Positions 55,178-64,000 of a DNA stretch of 64,000 nt are shown piece by piece. The first letter of the stretch is position 1, and each line of letters opens with the position of its first letter. The DNA is taken from positions 2,418,001 to 2,482,000 of the forward strand of contig NC_085885.1 in NCBI RefSeq assembly GCF_035222275.1, in the 5' to 3' direction. This stretch comes from Podospora bellae-mahoneyi. Its lineage: Eukaryota; Ascomycota; Sordariomycetes; Sordariales; Podosporaceae. The translations under genes and the position numbers were made by a program. Under the pieces are notes generated by a model that saw only the letters and a list, made by a program, of their open reading frames with translations, did no database searches and was not told where the DNA came from.

Positions 55178-57504
55178 GGTGATGGTTGGTTGTTTGTGGT
55201 GGTGGTGGTGATGTTTACACACAAAAAGGGACTGATATATACAGTTGAAAGAGAAGGGAGGCCCGGCCTGAGGAAGTAAAAATGATCGTGTACCAAAAGA
55301 GCGTCTTGGAGCCAAGTTCACAGAACTAAAGCTAACAAAAAAGAGAGGACGAAGTTGGGGGGAGCGTGAGGAGAGAGGTGGAAAGGAAACGGTGACATTG
55401 TGAAGGGTGGTGGTATCTTATATACGGAGTATGGGCATATGCCACTTGGCTATGCCAGGAGCAGGAAGATCGGGAGGATGTGCCGCCAGACGGGGAGAGC
55501 ATGGATCCTGGAATTCTCTTTCTCCTCCTTGCCAACGGTGAGCAAGGCCTGTACCGATTGTCAGGACGAAGCTAGAGACCATGACTAGCAAGGTGGCCCT
55601 TGTCGATACACCAGCTACAGGGTGCTGTGAGCTGCTGGCCTAGAAGGGCGCCACCGGTTGCGATGTGTTCCGGAACAAGACGAACACCACGAGCCGCGTG
55701 GGCGCTTGTGGTTGTGGGGTTTGACCATAACCCAGCTTCCCGCTCAGGAGGTGCGGCAGACCCATGCTTGTTGTAAGTGCGTTGGTGAGAGTCTGGATTT
55801 CCCGTTTGGACTGACGACTGCCTGCTTTGACCCCTTGGCGATGCCTGGGCAGCTTGAGATTCTTCTTCCTGTCATGATTACAACTGTTCGGACGTAAGAA
55901 TTGCGGTGGACTTGTACAAGATGACAAGGTCGTATGGCAGGGCGAAGAATGGCTGTTCTTGGTGTTGGCAACCGAGAGAGGCTCGTGTGGGCTCACCGTA
56001 GCAATTTCCTTGTGATGTCACATTGGATTCCTCTCTGAAGTCCATGATCCGATCAGACGGAACATGGGACGTCGCCTGTCTCATCTTGGTGGATGCATGG
56101 AGAGAGCCGCATGCAGGGGGACGCTGAAGGTACGTAGCGCCCCGCTCGAAACGATGAACGATAGCTCGCGAGTTGGCGGCATCATCCCCGCTAACACCGT
56201 TCCACCTAATTTCTGTTGCCAAGTGTTAGTGACGGTCTATCGGAGATTTCCTCAGACACCACAGAAACATGTCGACTGCGACGACATTCCCCTTGAAATC
56301 CCCAACCACGGCGCCGACCCAACGTGTACGCAAGCAAATCTTTCCTGCCGTTTTCATGATCACCACTGTCATCCATCCACCGAAAACAGAGACAACCCTC
56401 TCCGGGTTTCTTGGAAAAGGTCAACATCAGACGAAAACGAGATGAGCTTGCGAGCCGTTAGATAATGGCATTCGCCCGTGTTCGCTTGGCTGAAGAGATG
56501 GGATTTCGACATGGTATTTGCCGCCCTCTGATACAGCATGTGATGAACCTTCGATTTCGAGCATGCTCCCATCTATCACAATCGATCCGATCTCATTCGG
56601 CCTGTCGTCCGAACAATTCTAACGCCTCTTCCGCTGTGGCTGTCTATCACTCACCTATCACGGATCTCATCCCTATTTCCCACCATTTACTACGCAACAT
56701 CCTCTCCTGCTCAACATTCCCCATCCCATCCCATCCCATCCCATCCCATCCCAACCCCCACGCATCATCCCCCCCTGCCCAGAAACAACAACGTCACTAT
56801 CACCAAGGCATAAACCCTCCAACCGGCACATCCATTCCCCGAATCATCAAAATGACACTCAACCTCTTAACCTCCAAGCGCCTGCATGAACCGTTTTAGG
56901 GGCTTCGTCTCCAAGAGAATTTCCCCTAAGCAAATACATGTCGGGTAGGTCAAGCTTCAGTAACGTCAACCGGTACTAGTATGATCGGCGCCCTATTGAG
57001 GTGACAGTACCACTCTTTATCAAAGAAAGGGGGTTATATGATCAAGGCATATACGCCTGGGCAGCAGGGGTGCAGGTTCATGATCGTTGACACATCAAAC
57101 ACTGTGACCATCCATCACCGGTGCTCGAACGTACAAGTACTATACGAGTACGCGTGCCAGCTCCCAGAGGGTCGCTATTTGCTATCGAGACTGACAGTGC
57201 TCGACCATTAAGCACCTACCACTGATTCTCGCCTTCGATCGGCATGCCCCATTCTTGGAAGCTGGACCCAAAGCTTCTTGTGCAACAGACCCGAGGGCAA
57301 CGACCAAAGCAAGTCACTCTCGATCCATCATTGCCTTGTGGACTTGATCTCTTCCGAGCTGTATACCTATCCACGCCAGGTCAGGTCACTCGAGGTGAAC
57401 CCAAACCCAAATGCTTCGGAAATATATCTACGCTTGCCCATCACGCGGTGTAACTGGAGCTCTCTGGAGCAGTAGCAATCTTGCCCAGCTTACCAACCCC
57501 CAGA
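55178..57504. other. 2.3-kb intergenic region
   Basis: No reading frame here resembles a protein. A CATCC pentamer repeat lies at about 56721-56753. Much of the left part is the promoter of the secreted protein (TATATA near 55240 and 55420). Confidence 0.55.
56721..56753. repeat. (CCATC)n pentanucleotide repeat
   Basis: Six uninterrupted CCATC units, intergenic. Confidence 0.85.
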
Positions 57505-58692
57505 TTAGAACATCTCCCACAGCGGCGGTGGCAAAACAGGCAAATGCTGCTCCTTCACGGCCACCTTCCTCTGCTGCTGCTTCTTCACCCCCACAAAAAT
57601 GACCTTCTTCCCCTTGCTACCCTGCCCCTGGACGAGAACACTCTTAGAGTCCAAGCCATAGTAATCAGAGATGGAGTGCGTCAACCACCGCCTAAATGCG
57701 CGCTCATTAGTACCCTCATATCACACACACAGTCACTGGGCAGGAGAAACATACTTAAACGCACCCCCAACCTCATCATCCCCCGCCGTATCAAGCACCA
57801 TCCCCCTCTCCTCCTCCCCACCAACCCGCCTCGTAGCATTCTTGATCTTGGTCTCCACGGGCGGCTTCCCCTCCCTCACTTTATCCCCCCCCCTCCCCAC
57901 AAACACAATCTCCTCATCCTCCGGGTCCGTCTCCTCACTCTCCATCGCCTCCTCCTCCTCCCGCCTCTCCTGCTCCTCCACCGTCACCGCCAGTCCCCTC
58001 TCAACAACAAACCTCCTAACCGGCTCCTCCAACACCCTCAACCACCTCCCCACCGCCGGCGTCCTCTTCGCCGTAGCCCGAAAGTTCTGGGGTATATACC
58101 CCAGCCCCCCCGGGCCCGGTTTAGTTTCCTGCCTAGGATGCTTCCTCCCCTCCACAACCTCCCTTAACCCCCGTTCCCAGTACCCCGCAAGTTGGTACGG
58201 CACCGTGGGCAAGACAGGATACGTAGGCTGGATCTGGTAATCACTCGGCAGAGGCGGCTGCGCGTTGGGGACCCCCAAAAGGTGATCATTCTCCCACCTC
58301 CTCCTCTGTCTCGACCCAGGGTTTCCCTTGATCAACGCCTCCCGTTTCTTCATCGAGTCCCTTCTTGACGGGGGGCGGCGAGGAGGGGTGATTGTTTGCC
58401 CTGCTGCACCCGCAGCGGGGTCAAACCTCAGCTTGAGAGCCGCGGCAGGGGGATCATGGCTATCAATCGGGATAGCGAGCGAGTTCGAGGTCCCGCGCGC
58501 GACTTGGGGGGTGATGTTCAGGGACTCGAGCGCCGAGACGGTCCAAGCTTCGATGTCGACCGTGGCTGTTGAGGCGGAGGAGAGGGTGTGCTGATGCAGG
58601 GGGGCGGATGGGAGGTGCTGCTGTTGAGGGTGGCTGTCGGAGTGTTCGCCGTCCTCGGAGGGGGCGGAGGGGGGGTGCTGGGTGATTGCCAT
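57505..58692 (-). CDS. R3H-associated N-terminal domain protein
   Basis: Protein of 374 residues, two exons (58692-57755, 57691-57505), intron 63 bp, in phase. A Ser/Pro/Gln-rich head (MAITQHPPSAPSEDGEHS) is followed by the R3H-associated region (SRRDSMKKREALIKGNPGSR, then LPSDYQIQPTYPVLPTVPYQ). The acidic middle (REEEEAMESEETDPEDEE) leads to an R3H-like end: FKRWLTHSISDYYGLDSKSV, with the R-x-x-x-H single-stranded nucleic-acid-binding pattern. The family may bind RNA or single-stranded DNA; the exact role is unknown. The start is the first ATG in frame. An upstream open stretch in the same frame (to 58839) has no ATG. Confidence 0.82.
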
Positions 58693-59469
58693 TGTTTTCG
58701 TATGGTCAACTAATACCAACTTGTAGATATCGCGCGCGCGCGCAAAAGCCAGAAAATCCTCGCGAAGAGGTTGTGCGAAGAAGGGTGACGGCGAAAGCGC
58801 GTAAAGTGGCGACCGCTGGCCGTTAAACTTCCCCGGCAAGATGCCAAGAACGGGGCTTATCTCTTGGTGATAAGAACCGCGGGGCAGCTGAAATAGAGGT
58901 CCGGATAGGAAAAGAAAAGAGTTCAGGAAAAGGAAAAGGTGAGAGGAAAGGTTGAAAAGTAAATAAAAGAAATCCTCCCCAGTCCCAGAAGCGGTGAAAC
59001 AATGCTTAGGAAAGATGGCCGATGATGAAAGACGGGGAGGGGATCATGACTGGCAGTGACACATTGACCATTGTCCGGGGTGAGCAGCCAATCGGAAGCG
59101 GAGCGCAAGGCATGCGGAGCTCGGCGAGTGACTCCAATTCATCATCGACGACCACATGCCTCAAAGGCACGCCTTATTGATGATGGTTCTTCGATGTCTG
59201 AGGAGGGCTCGAGGAACGGTCGATAGGCTCTGTCTGACAAGTTTCTAATGCCCACCCTTCTCAAGTCCAGGAAACACGACTCTTTTCCTTAAGCAGAGCG
59301 TTTGAACTCGAAACATTGGGGACGATAGTGAGCAGCACCAAAACAGCACAGAATAACAAAATGGTATTACCTCCAACTCCACCTCCCCCAAAGACAATCC
59401 TCTATCCTACCCGCTTTTGTTGCCATAGTCCATCCATCCATTCACCATCACCAAACATTACTACACCCC
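58693..59469. other. Intergenic region
   Basis: About 780 bp. A CGCGCGCG stretch lies at about 58730-58742, immediately upstream of the R3H gene. No gene was recognised. Confidence 0.6.
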
Positions 59470-60981
59470 TCACGACCACCGATTCTGCCCCAACCCATTC
59501 AAACTACTCCTCAACTCCCTCAGCTCCGCCCTCCCATTCCTAACCTCATAAACCTTCACCCCTCCCCTTTCCCCTTCCTTTTCCCCTCTCCCCATCTCCC
59601 CCTCCTCAATATCCCCCAGCCTCTCCATCCCCTTCCTATCCCTGTCCCCCACCATACCCAAAACACTATTCCTCACACTATTCCTCCTTTCCCCGGTATT
59701 TACTTCACTAAAATTCCCCATCCTCCTCCCGCTACTACCCACAGTAGAACTCCTACTCACATTACCATTCCCTATCCCCACCGGCAAAGGCGGAACCCTC
59801 GGCACTGGACTGGAAGACCACCGACTAGGCAACCAAGCGGTAAACAACCCTGATATTGGCGACGGTCTGGAAATATCCCTTCTTGGCTCGGTTGGGGACG
59901 AAGAAGGGGATGATTGCCTTCGGCGTTTGAGCATGATAAAGGATATCACTATCAGTGCTATGGCAGCTACTGACCCGACAACGGGCGCGGCGATCCAGGC
60001 GTTGCTTGAGGGGGGGTCTATGGAGGGGTCGTTGGCACCGCCGGAGAAGGTGTCGGGGAACTGATCTGGCGAGGCTGAGGGGGCAGGGAATGGGAAGGCC
60101 GGCGGCGGAGCGAGGGGTTCAGTGGTTGAGCTGATATCAGGGACCGCAGTGGTGGCTTCGTCTGGTAAAGCCGTTGTGGTGGCGGCGGGTGGGAGCTCAA
60201 TAGAAGATGGGGTTATGGATGGGTTCGCGGGAGGAGTGAAGAAGACCACCCCATTGCCGTTCGCCGCTCCCCCCGGTGGCACCGGAATAGTCGACACCCC
60301 CGGCCCGGGCGGGGGCTGATTCGGGTCAGCCGCCGCCAACACACGCGCCGAGTCCGTCCTCCGATCTGCGGCTAAATCTCCCGGGTCGGCGACGCCGGTC
60401 TTGAGATAACAGTTCTTGAACCCAAGGTTCAAGGTCGCATCGTAGCTCACGGCTGCGCACCCTGTTGTAGCAGCACACTGTCCCAAGCAATCTTGGAATG
60501 TCGGTGCAAAGTTCTGGCTCATGTCACTCCCAGCAATAATGAACCCGCACATGACTTGGAAGTTTGTCCCCAGTGCCATCTGGGTGCCGGGTAATGCAGG
60601 GCAGTTGGACGAGGCTTCCGGGAAGGAGGCGATTCCGGAGTCGATACCACGCACGAACTGCCTCGGGTCGACCGGTGCGAGGCGGGTCTTTAAGAAACAT
60701 CTTGTCCCGTCGTACGACGCCCCATCGCAGCGAGGGTGGAAAGAGGAGCAGAGATCCATGCACGCCGTCAAGTCGAACGCGTCCAACCTCTCCATAACAT
60801 CCCCGTCGAGGTTGGTGTTGCAAAACAGGGTAAAGTCCTGAACGCTCCCTATCGTCGTCCCATTCCCGCTCGCCCGAGTGCAGGGATTATTCTGTCGTCG
60901 GTTCATCCTCGCTCGATTTAGTATTTTCGTACGTTGTAGACTGTGTGAAGGTGACATTGTTATATGTGTGTGATCAATCAT
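59470..60981 (-). CDS. PAN/Apple-domain single-pass membrane protein
   Basis: Predicted type I-like membrane protein of 503 residues, single exon. Two PAN/Apple-type disulphide modules are recognisable: FTLFCNTNLDGDVMERLDAF, DLCSSFHPRCDGASYDG; and FQVMCGFIIAGSDMSQNFAP, QCAATTGCAAVSYD with KNCYLKTG. A Pro/Ser/Thr-rich stalk (TTTALPDEATTAVPD) leads to one membrane helix (about residues 328-350, AAPVVGSVAAIALIVISFIM) and stop-transfer RRR, then a Ser-rich cytoplasmic tail of about 150 residues. I see no signal peptide before the first cysteine module (the N-terminus reads MIDHTHITMSPSHSLQRTKI), which is odd for an extracellular domain. An upstream spliced exon may carry it, or the start may be MNRRQNNPC at 60906. 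Ligand unknown. Confidence 0.72.
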   Translation of the reverse strand: MIDHTHITMSPSHSLQRTKILNRARMNRRQNNPCTRASGNGTTIGSVQDFTLFCNTNLDGDVMERLDAFDLTACMDLCSSFHPRCDGASYDGTRCFLKTRLAPVDPRQFVRGIDSGIASFPEASSNCPALPGTQMALGTNFQVMCGFIIAGSDMSQNFAPTFQDCLGQCAATTGCAAVSYDATLNLGFKNCYLKTGVADPGDLAADRRTDSARVLAAADPNQPPPGPGVSTIPVPPGGAANGNGVVFFTPPANPSITPSSIELPPAATTTALPDEATTAVPDISSTTEPLAPPPAFPFPAPSASPDQFPDTFSGGANDPSIDPPSSNAWIAAPVVGSVAAIALIVISFIMLKRRRQSSPSSSPTEPRRDISRPSPISGLFTAWLPSRWSSSPVPRVPPLPVGIGNGNVSRSSTVGSSGRRMGNFSEVNTGERRNSVRNSVLGMVGDRDRKGMERLGDIEEGEMGRGEKEGERGGVKVYEVRNGRAELRELRSSLNGLGQNRWS

Positions 60982-62475
60982 CCAACCCAGTTGGAATGTA
61001 TGTGATGACAAGTGTGATGGGAGATCACTGTTCGAGGAAAAGTGTCAGGATAATCCGTCATCCAGACAAGCAATAAACATTATGATGAGACGTCCACCAT
61101 CCTCAACACACTTTGGCAAGACCAAGAAGAAAAAGAGAAGGGGGAATCGAGCACACCACGAACTCCAAAAAACCTGCCCAACACCCTTTATACCAACCAA
61201 CCTCGCGGAACATCGCCAGTCAGCCCCCCAAACCCGTCGCAGACAAAGCATATCGCATACGCCAAACCTGATCGACCTCACATCAACCCAATGCCGGTCA
61301 CCCACCACGACCACCACAGCTCCAGCCCATCCGGTCTGTGGCTGCTTGTGGCGGGTAAACTACCACATGAGACGGCACTCTTGAAGGATGTCCTAACAGT
61401 CTTGTTCCATGTAAGCAGATCATCCCCCTCAACCCGTGCCCCTTCCGGTTCGCCAAACACCCACACGACTGGAACAATCCCCCCAAGAGCCCCAAGCCTT
61501 ATTTCTCTACCCGCTGCCCCAATCCCTCAGGATAAATACCTCTTCAAGTTTGATGTTTTGTCGCGGCCATCGATCAGGACAGACAGCCATTTTGCCGCCT
61601 GCTTCGGAGCCAAATGTTAACCAAAAAAGGGGTGGTCAGCCCCCGGGTCATCACCATCGAAGGCAATGCACAAAAGAGAAAACCAGCCCTCCATCCCTCC
61701 CAGATCCAATCTGCAGGGACCCGCGATCTATCCCAGATGTGTCCTCGCCCGTCAAGCCACTGGCGTTTGGGTTCTATGCCCGTGCGCGCGCGCGGGGTTG
61801 CATCAGATCGCATTGTCAAGCATATCGCGCTCAGATGCCAATCCATCCTCAGACAACAGGCCTTCCCCAGAAAACCCATCAGACGGGGCGTGCAGAGATC
61901 TGGAGAGGAGGAGGAGGGTCGCTTAGCATCTTACAGATTCTCGGGGTGGGCGATTGTCGAAACAACACGATCCGTTCAATATCACTCATGGTCGGCGACG
62001 CCGTCGCTGTCAGTCAAGCAGTCAGTGCTGCTGCAGGGGAAAACGAATTGGCGTAAAAATAGTCGTGTTCGTATTGATCAACCATCGTACCGTACCTACA
62101 CATCATGTAGCATGATCCCCAAATCTGCGATTGCTGGTAAAAGTCGAAAGATAAGAGTCGCTCAAGCAACCGACCACATGCTACATGCACCCTAACCCTA
62201 ACCTAACCATCCGTCATCATCCTCCCCAAAACACAGAACCACTCTAAGAGCGCTCCTCTTCCCTTTAAAGCCAAACGCCATATATTTCAGACTCGATAAC
62301 CCTACCTGCCAAAAAAATGGGCTCAAGCCGCCTTCATAACGCCGCGTCCCAATGTAATGCAAGTCGTTTAGATACCGGACAGAGTCGTCCTCTGTTCCTA
62401 ACTGGTCAAGAAATGAAATATGAACCTAACAATGCTTAACCGCCCTCAATACGGAATATCAGACTTTCCGTTATC
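60982..62475. other. 1.5-kb intergenic region
   Basis: No convincing coding sequence. It contains the promoter of the PAN gene, a CGCGCGCGCG stretch at about 61784-61794, and a telomere-like repeat at 62190-62208. Confidence 0.55.
62190..62208. repeat. Telomere-like CCCTAA repeat (interstitial)
   Basis: The 19 bases read CCCTAACCCTAACCTAACC, about three units of the fungal telomere repeat TTAGGG on the opposite strand. It is flanked by unique sequence on both sides, so it is not a chromosome end. Confidence 0.8.
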
Positions 62476-63609
62476 CTATCCACGGTTGGTGTCAAAATTC
62501 CTGTGAGGGTCGCCAATACCGCCGGGCTTGAGCAGCGGTGTGGTCTCCGCTGCTGCGTCGCTATCCTGACGATCCAAGATGGTCTGGAGATGGTCTGGGG
62601 AGTTGGCGTAGTGTTCGGGGTGAGAGGTGTACCGGCCGGGAGTATCATCATCAAAGCCATTAGCGTGAAGATGTGATGGCGGCAGGCTGTCAATGGTTGA
62701 ACTGACGAGGCCGTTGCGGGATTGGATCTCGTAGTAGATGGCGAGGTACAGCAGCAGCCCTTGCATGGTGGCCGTCAGGACGAAAATGCCCCACGAACTC
62801 CAACCAGCCAAGCCAAGGCGCGCAAACAAGCTGGCCGCAAAGAGGAAGCCACCGGGCGTCTGGATGCACATCATGGGAATGCTGAGACTGCCCACATGCT
62901 TAAGATGGTAAGTCGTCCAGATTTGCGGAACGTATTGCACTGCCGCCAAAAGAGCAGCCATGACGCCCAGTACGTTGGCCCAAATTTCCAGGTGGTCCTT
63001 GGCAAGCGTCGACAGAATGCCCGTAACGAGAATGACAGCGAGGCCGTGGAGCAGGGTCAACGAGGCTACCAACAGAGCTGTCTGCCACCTCGGCTGGTCC
63101 TCCTCTTCACCCAGCTCTTCGTTATCGGGGTCGTGGGCGGGATTATATCGGAAGAAGACGAGGAACAAGACGAAGCTATGAGTTTGTTAACAACGGATCC
63201 CGCCATGCCCAGCAAATAAAGACTTACATGAAGGTGAAGCAAATCCACTGCACACCTAGTTGCGCAATCCCAAGCAGTCCAGCAACACAGTGCAATGTCT
63301 CGAGCTCCTTGCAGCAGGCGACGTCTTGTCTCGATTGGGGAAGCAGCAAGATGTTGGCAAAAGCCGATGTCGCCGAGGTTGTACCGAGCAGGATAAAGTA
63401 CGGCGAGATGCCCTCAGAGGTGCCACGCGAGATGATTCGGAAGTGCTGGGGTAGGTAGCTGATGAGCATGCCAACCACGATGACGCTGCGGGACTGTCAG
63501 TACAGGAAGAAGGCATGAGAGAGGATCAGGCCCACCTCGAAACGATGAGGTTCACAACGTTAAGGTCGCGAAGTTTCTCGCAGCGGTCTGCACTGAATAG
63601 TGACTCCAT
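62476..63609 (-). CDS. PQ-loop repeat membrane protein
   Basis: Seven-helix membrane protein of 343 residues, three exons (63609-63536, 63485-63228, 63175-62476), joined in phase. Two PQ-loop motifs: VGMLISYLPQHFRI (P37-Q38) and AALLAAVQYVPQIWTTY (P194-Q195), each on a three-helix bundle joined by a linker helix, as in the SWEET/PQ-loop and KDEL-receptor-like families. A cytosolic loop rich in Asp/Glu (DPDNEELGEEEDQP) precedes the second bundle, and a hydrophilic tail (SHLHANGFDDDTPGRY) follows the last helix. Some relatives are vacuolar or endosomal basic amino-acid transporters; this one's substrate is not inferable. The start MESLFSADRCEKLRDLN is a 74-nt first exon, and its upstream region extends to the window end. 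Confidence 0.85.
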
Positions 63610-64000
63610 CTTGAATACCTTGATGGGTTGGGTGATGGCTGATAACGGTGGAGGCGCTTTTGTTGCGGGGAGTTCTCAGGAGATGCTGGCACCAGGGCTC
63701 CTGCTCGACGTTGGTCCTGTCCCACACAGAGTCTCTCTCGTATGACACTGCGTCTCAATCGTCTGGTAACTTTGGTGAGGAGCAGCCGCGACTCCCGAGG
63801 CTGATGTCGCGACTGGATGTTTGGTGAGCTGGAGAAGGCGTCAGGCGGACAGCTCGTGCACGGTTGCGTAGCTTTCCCCCTGCAGTTGCCTGCCGGGCGC
63901 TGGTTTCCAGGGCGCCCACCGCCCTTGTGGGGGAGGAAATGTGGGGGGCAACGAGGCCCTAGACCTTCAAGGTTCTCGCTATTAGCGCTTTCCATTGATC
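63610..64000. other. Upstream region of the PQ-loop gene, to the window edge
   Basis: About 390 bp. The promoter or 5' UTR of the PQ-loop gene. The long minus-strand frame across it is not supported by any family-like sequence. Confidence 0.55.

Noticed and set aside
53939-55279. 446-codon plus-strand frame over the secreted protein
   Set aside because: Antisense of a gene with signal peptide and Cys motifs. Strong third-position C/G bias leaves antisense frames open.
61291-61620. 109-codon plus frame with an ATG
   Set aside because: Low-complexity His/Ser/Pro sequence without homology-like features; overlaps other equal-quality frames.
1-64000. LTR, LINE or DNA-transposon copies
   Set aside because: I searched by eye for reverse transcriptase, integrase, gag and transposase-like frames and for long terminal repeats and found none. 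Short degenerate relics could have been missed.

Overview
The window is nuclear DNA of a filamentous ascomycete, most likely Sordariales (Sordariomycetes). The evidence is GC-rich coding sequence, short GT-AG introns of about 50-70 bp, and close matches to filamentous-fungal proteins: an Mtr-type amino-acid permease, DDB1, a Rieske protein, a Cdc4-type myosin light chain, Tam41, Mad1 and a two-BIR Bir1. Genus and species cannot be read from the sequence. I saw no viral, LTR, LINE or DNA-transposon coding sequence and no rRNA or CRISPR.

Layout: 0-10 kb holds an Amt-type ammonium transporter, a Zn2Cys6 regulator (minus), a divergent CDK-like kinase (minus) and the endocytic F-BAR/muniscin protein Syp1. 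10-17 kb holds spindle checkpoint MAD1 (minus), mitochondrial TAM41 and a Pmp3-type proteolipid. 17-25.5 kb is the accessory-looking part: two adjacent paralogous C2H2-finger genes (one carrying DUF3716-like and cupin-like parts), a secreted beta-helix protein, a minisatellite and a small conserved-type gene. The finger genes and the small gene show frame breaks, whereas nearly every other gene in the window reads cleanly. 26-35 kb holds a CoA-binding protein, a Cdc4-type light chain, an M3 oligopeptidase, an intron-containing tRNA-Ile(AAT) and an Mtr-type permease (minus). 37-51.7 kb holds Bir1, a cytochrome P450, an ACC-synthase-like aminotransferase, DDB1 and the Rieske subunit of complex III. 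52-64 kb holds a RING-H2 protein, a secreted acidic/proline-rich protein (minus), an R3H-associated protein (minus), a PAN/Apple membrane protein (minus) and a PQ-loop membrane protein (minus).

These are mostly independent housekeeping genes rather than one pathway. Mad1 and Bir1 both act in chromosome segregation but lie about 25 kb apart, so I do not read that as a cluster. The P450/aminotransferase pair could be metabolically linked, but only proximity suggests it. The strongest unexplained signal is the finger-gene pair at 17.4-20.5 kb, where the finger spacing, the segment after it and the intron position are all shared. A second window-wide pattern is that coding strands tend to be C-rich in the 5' part and G-rich in the 3' part of the same gene.
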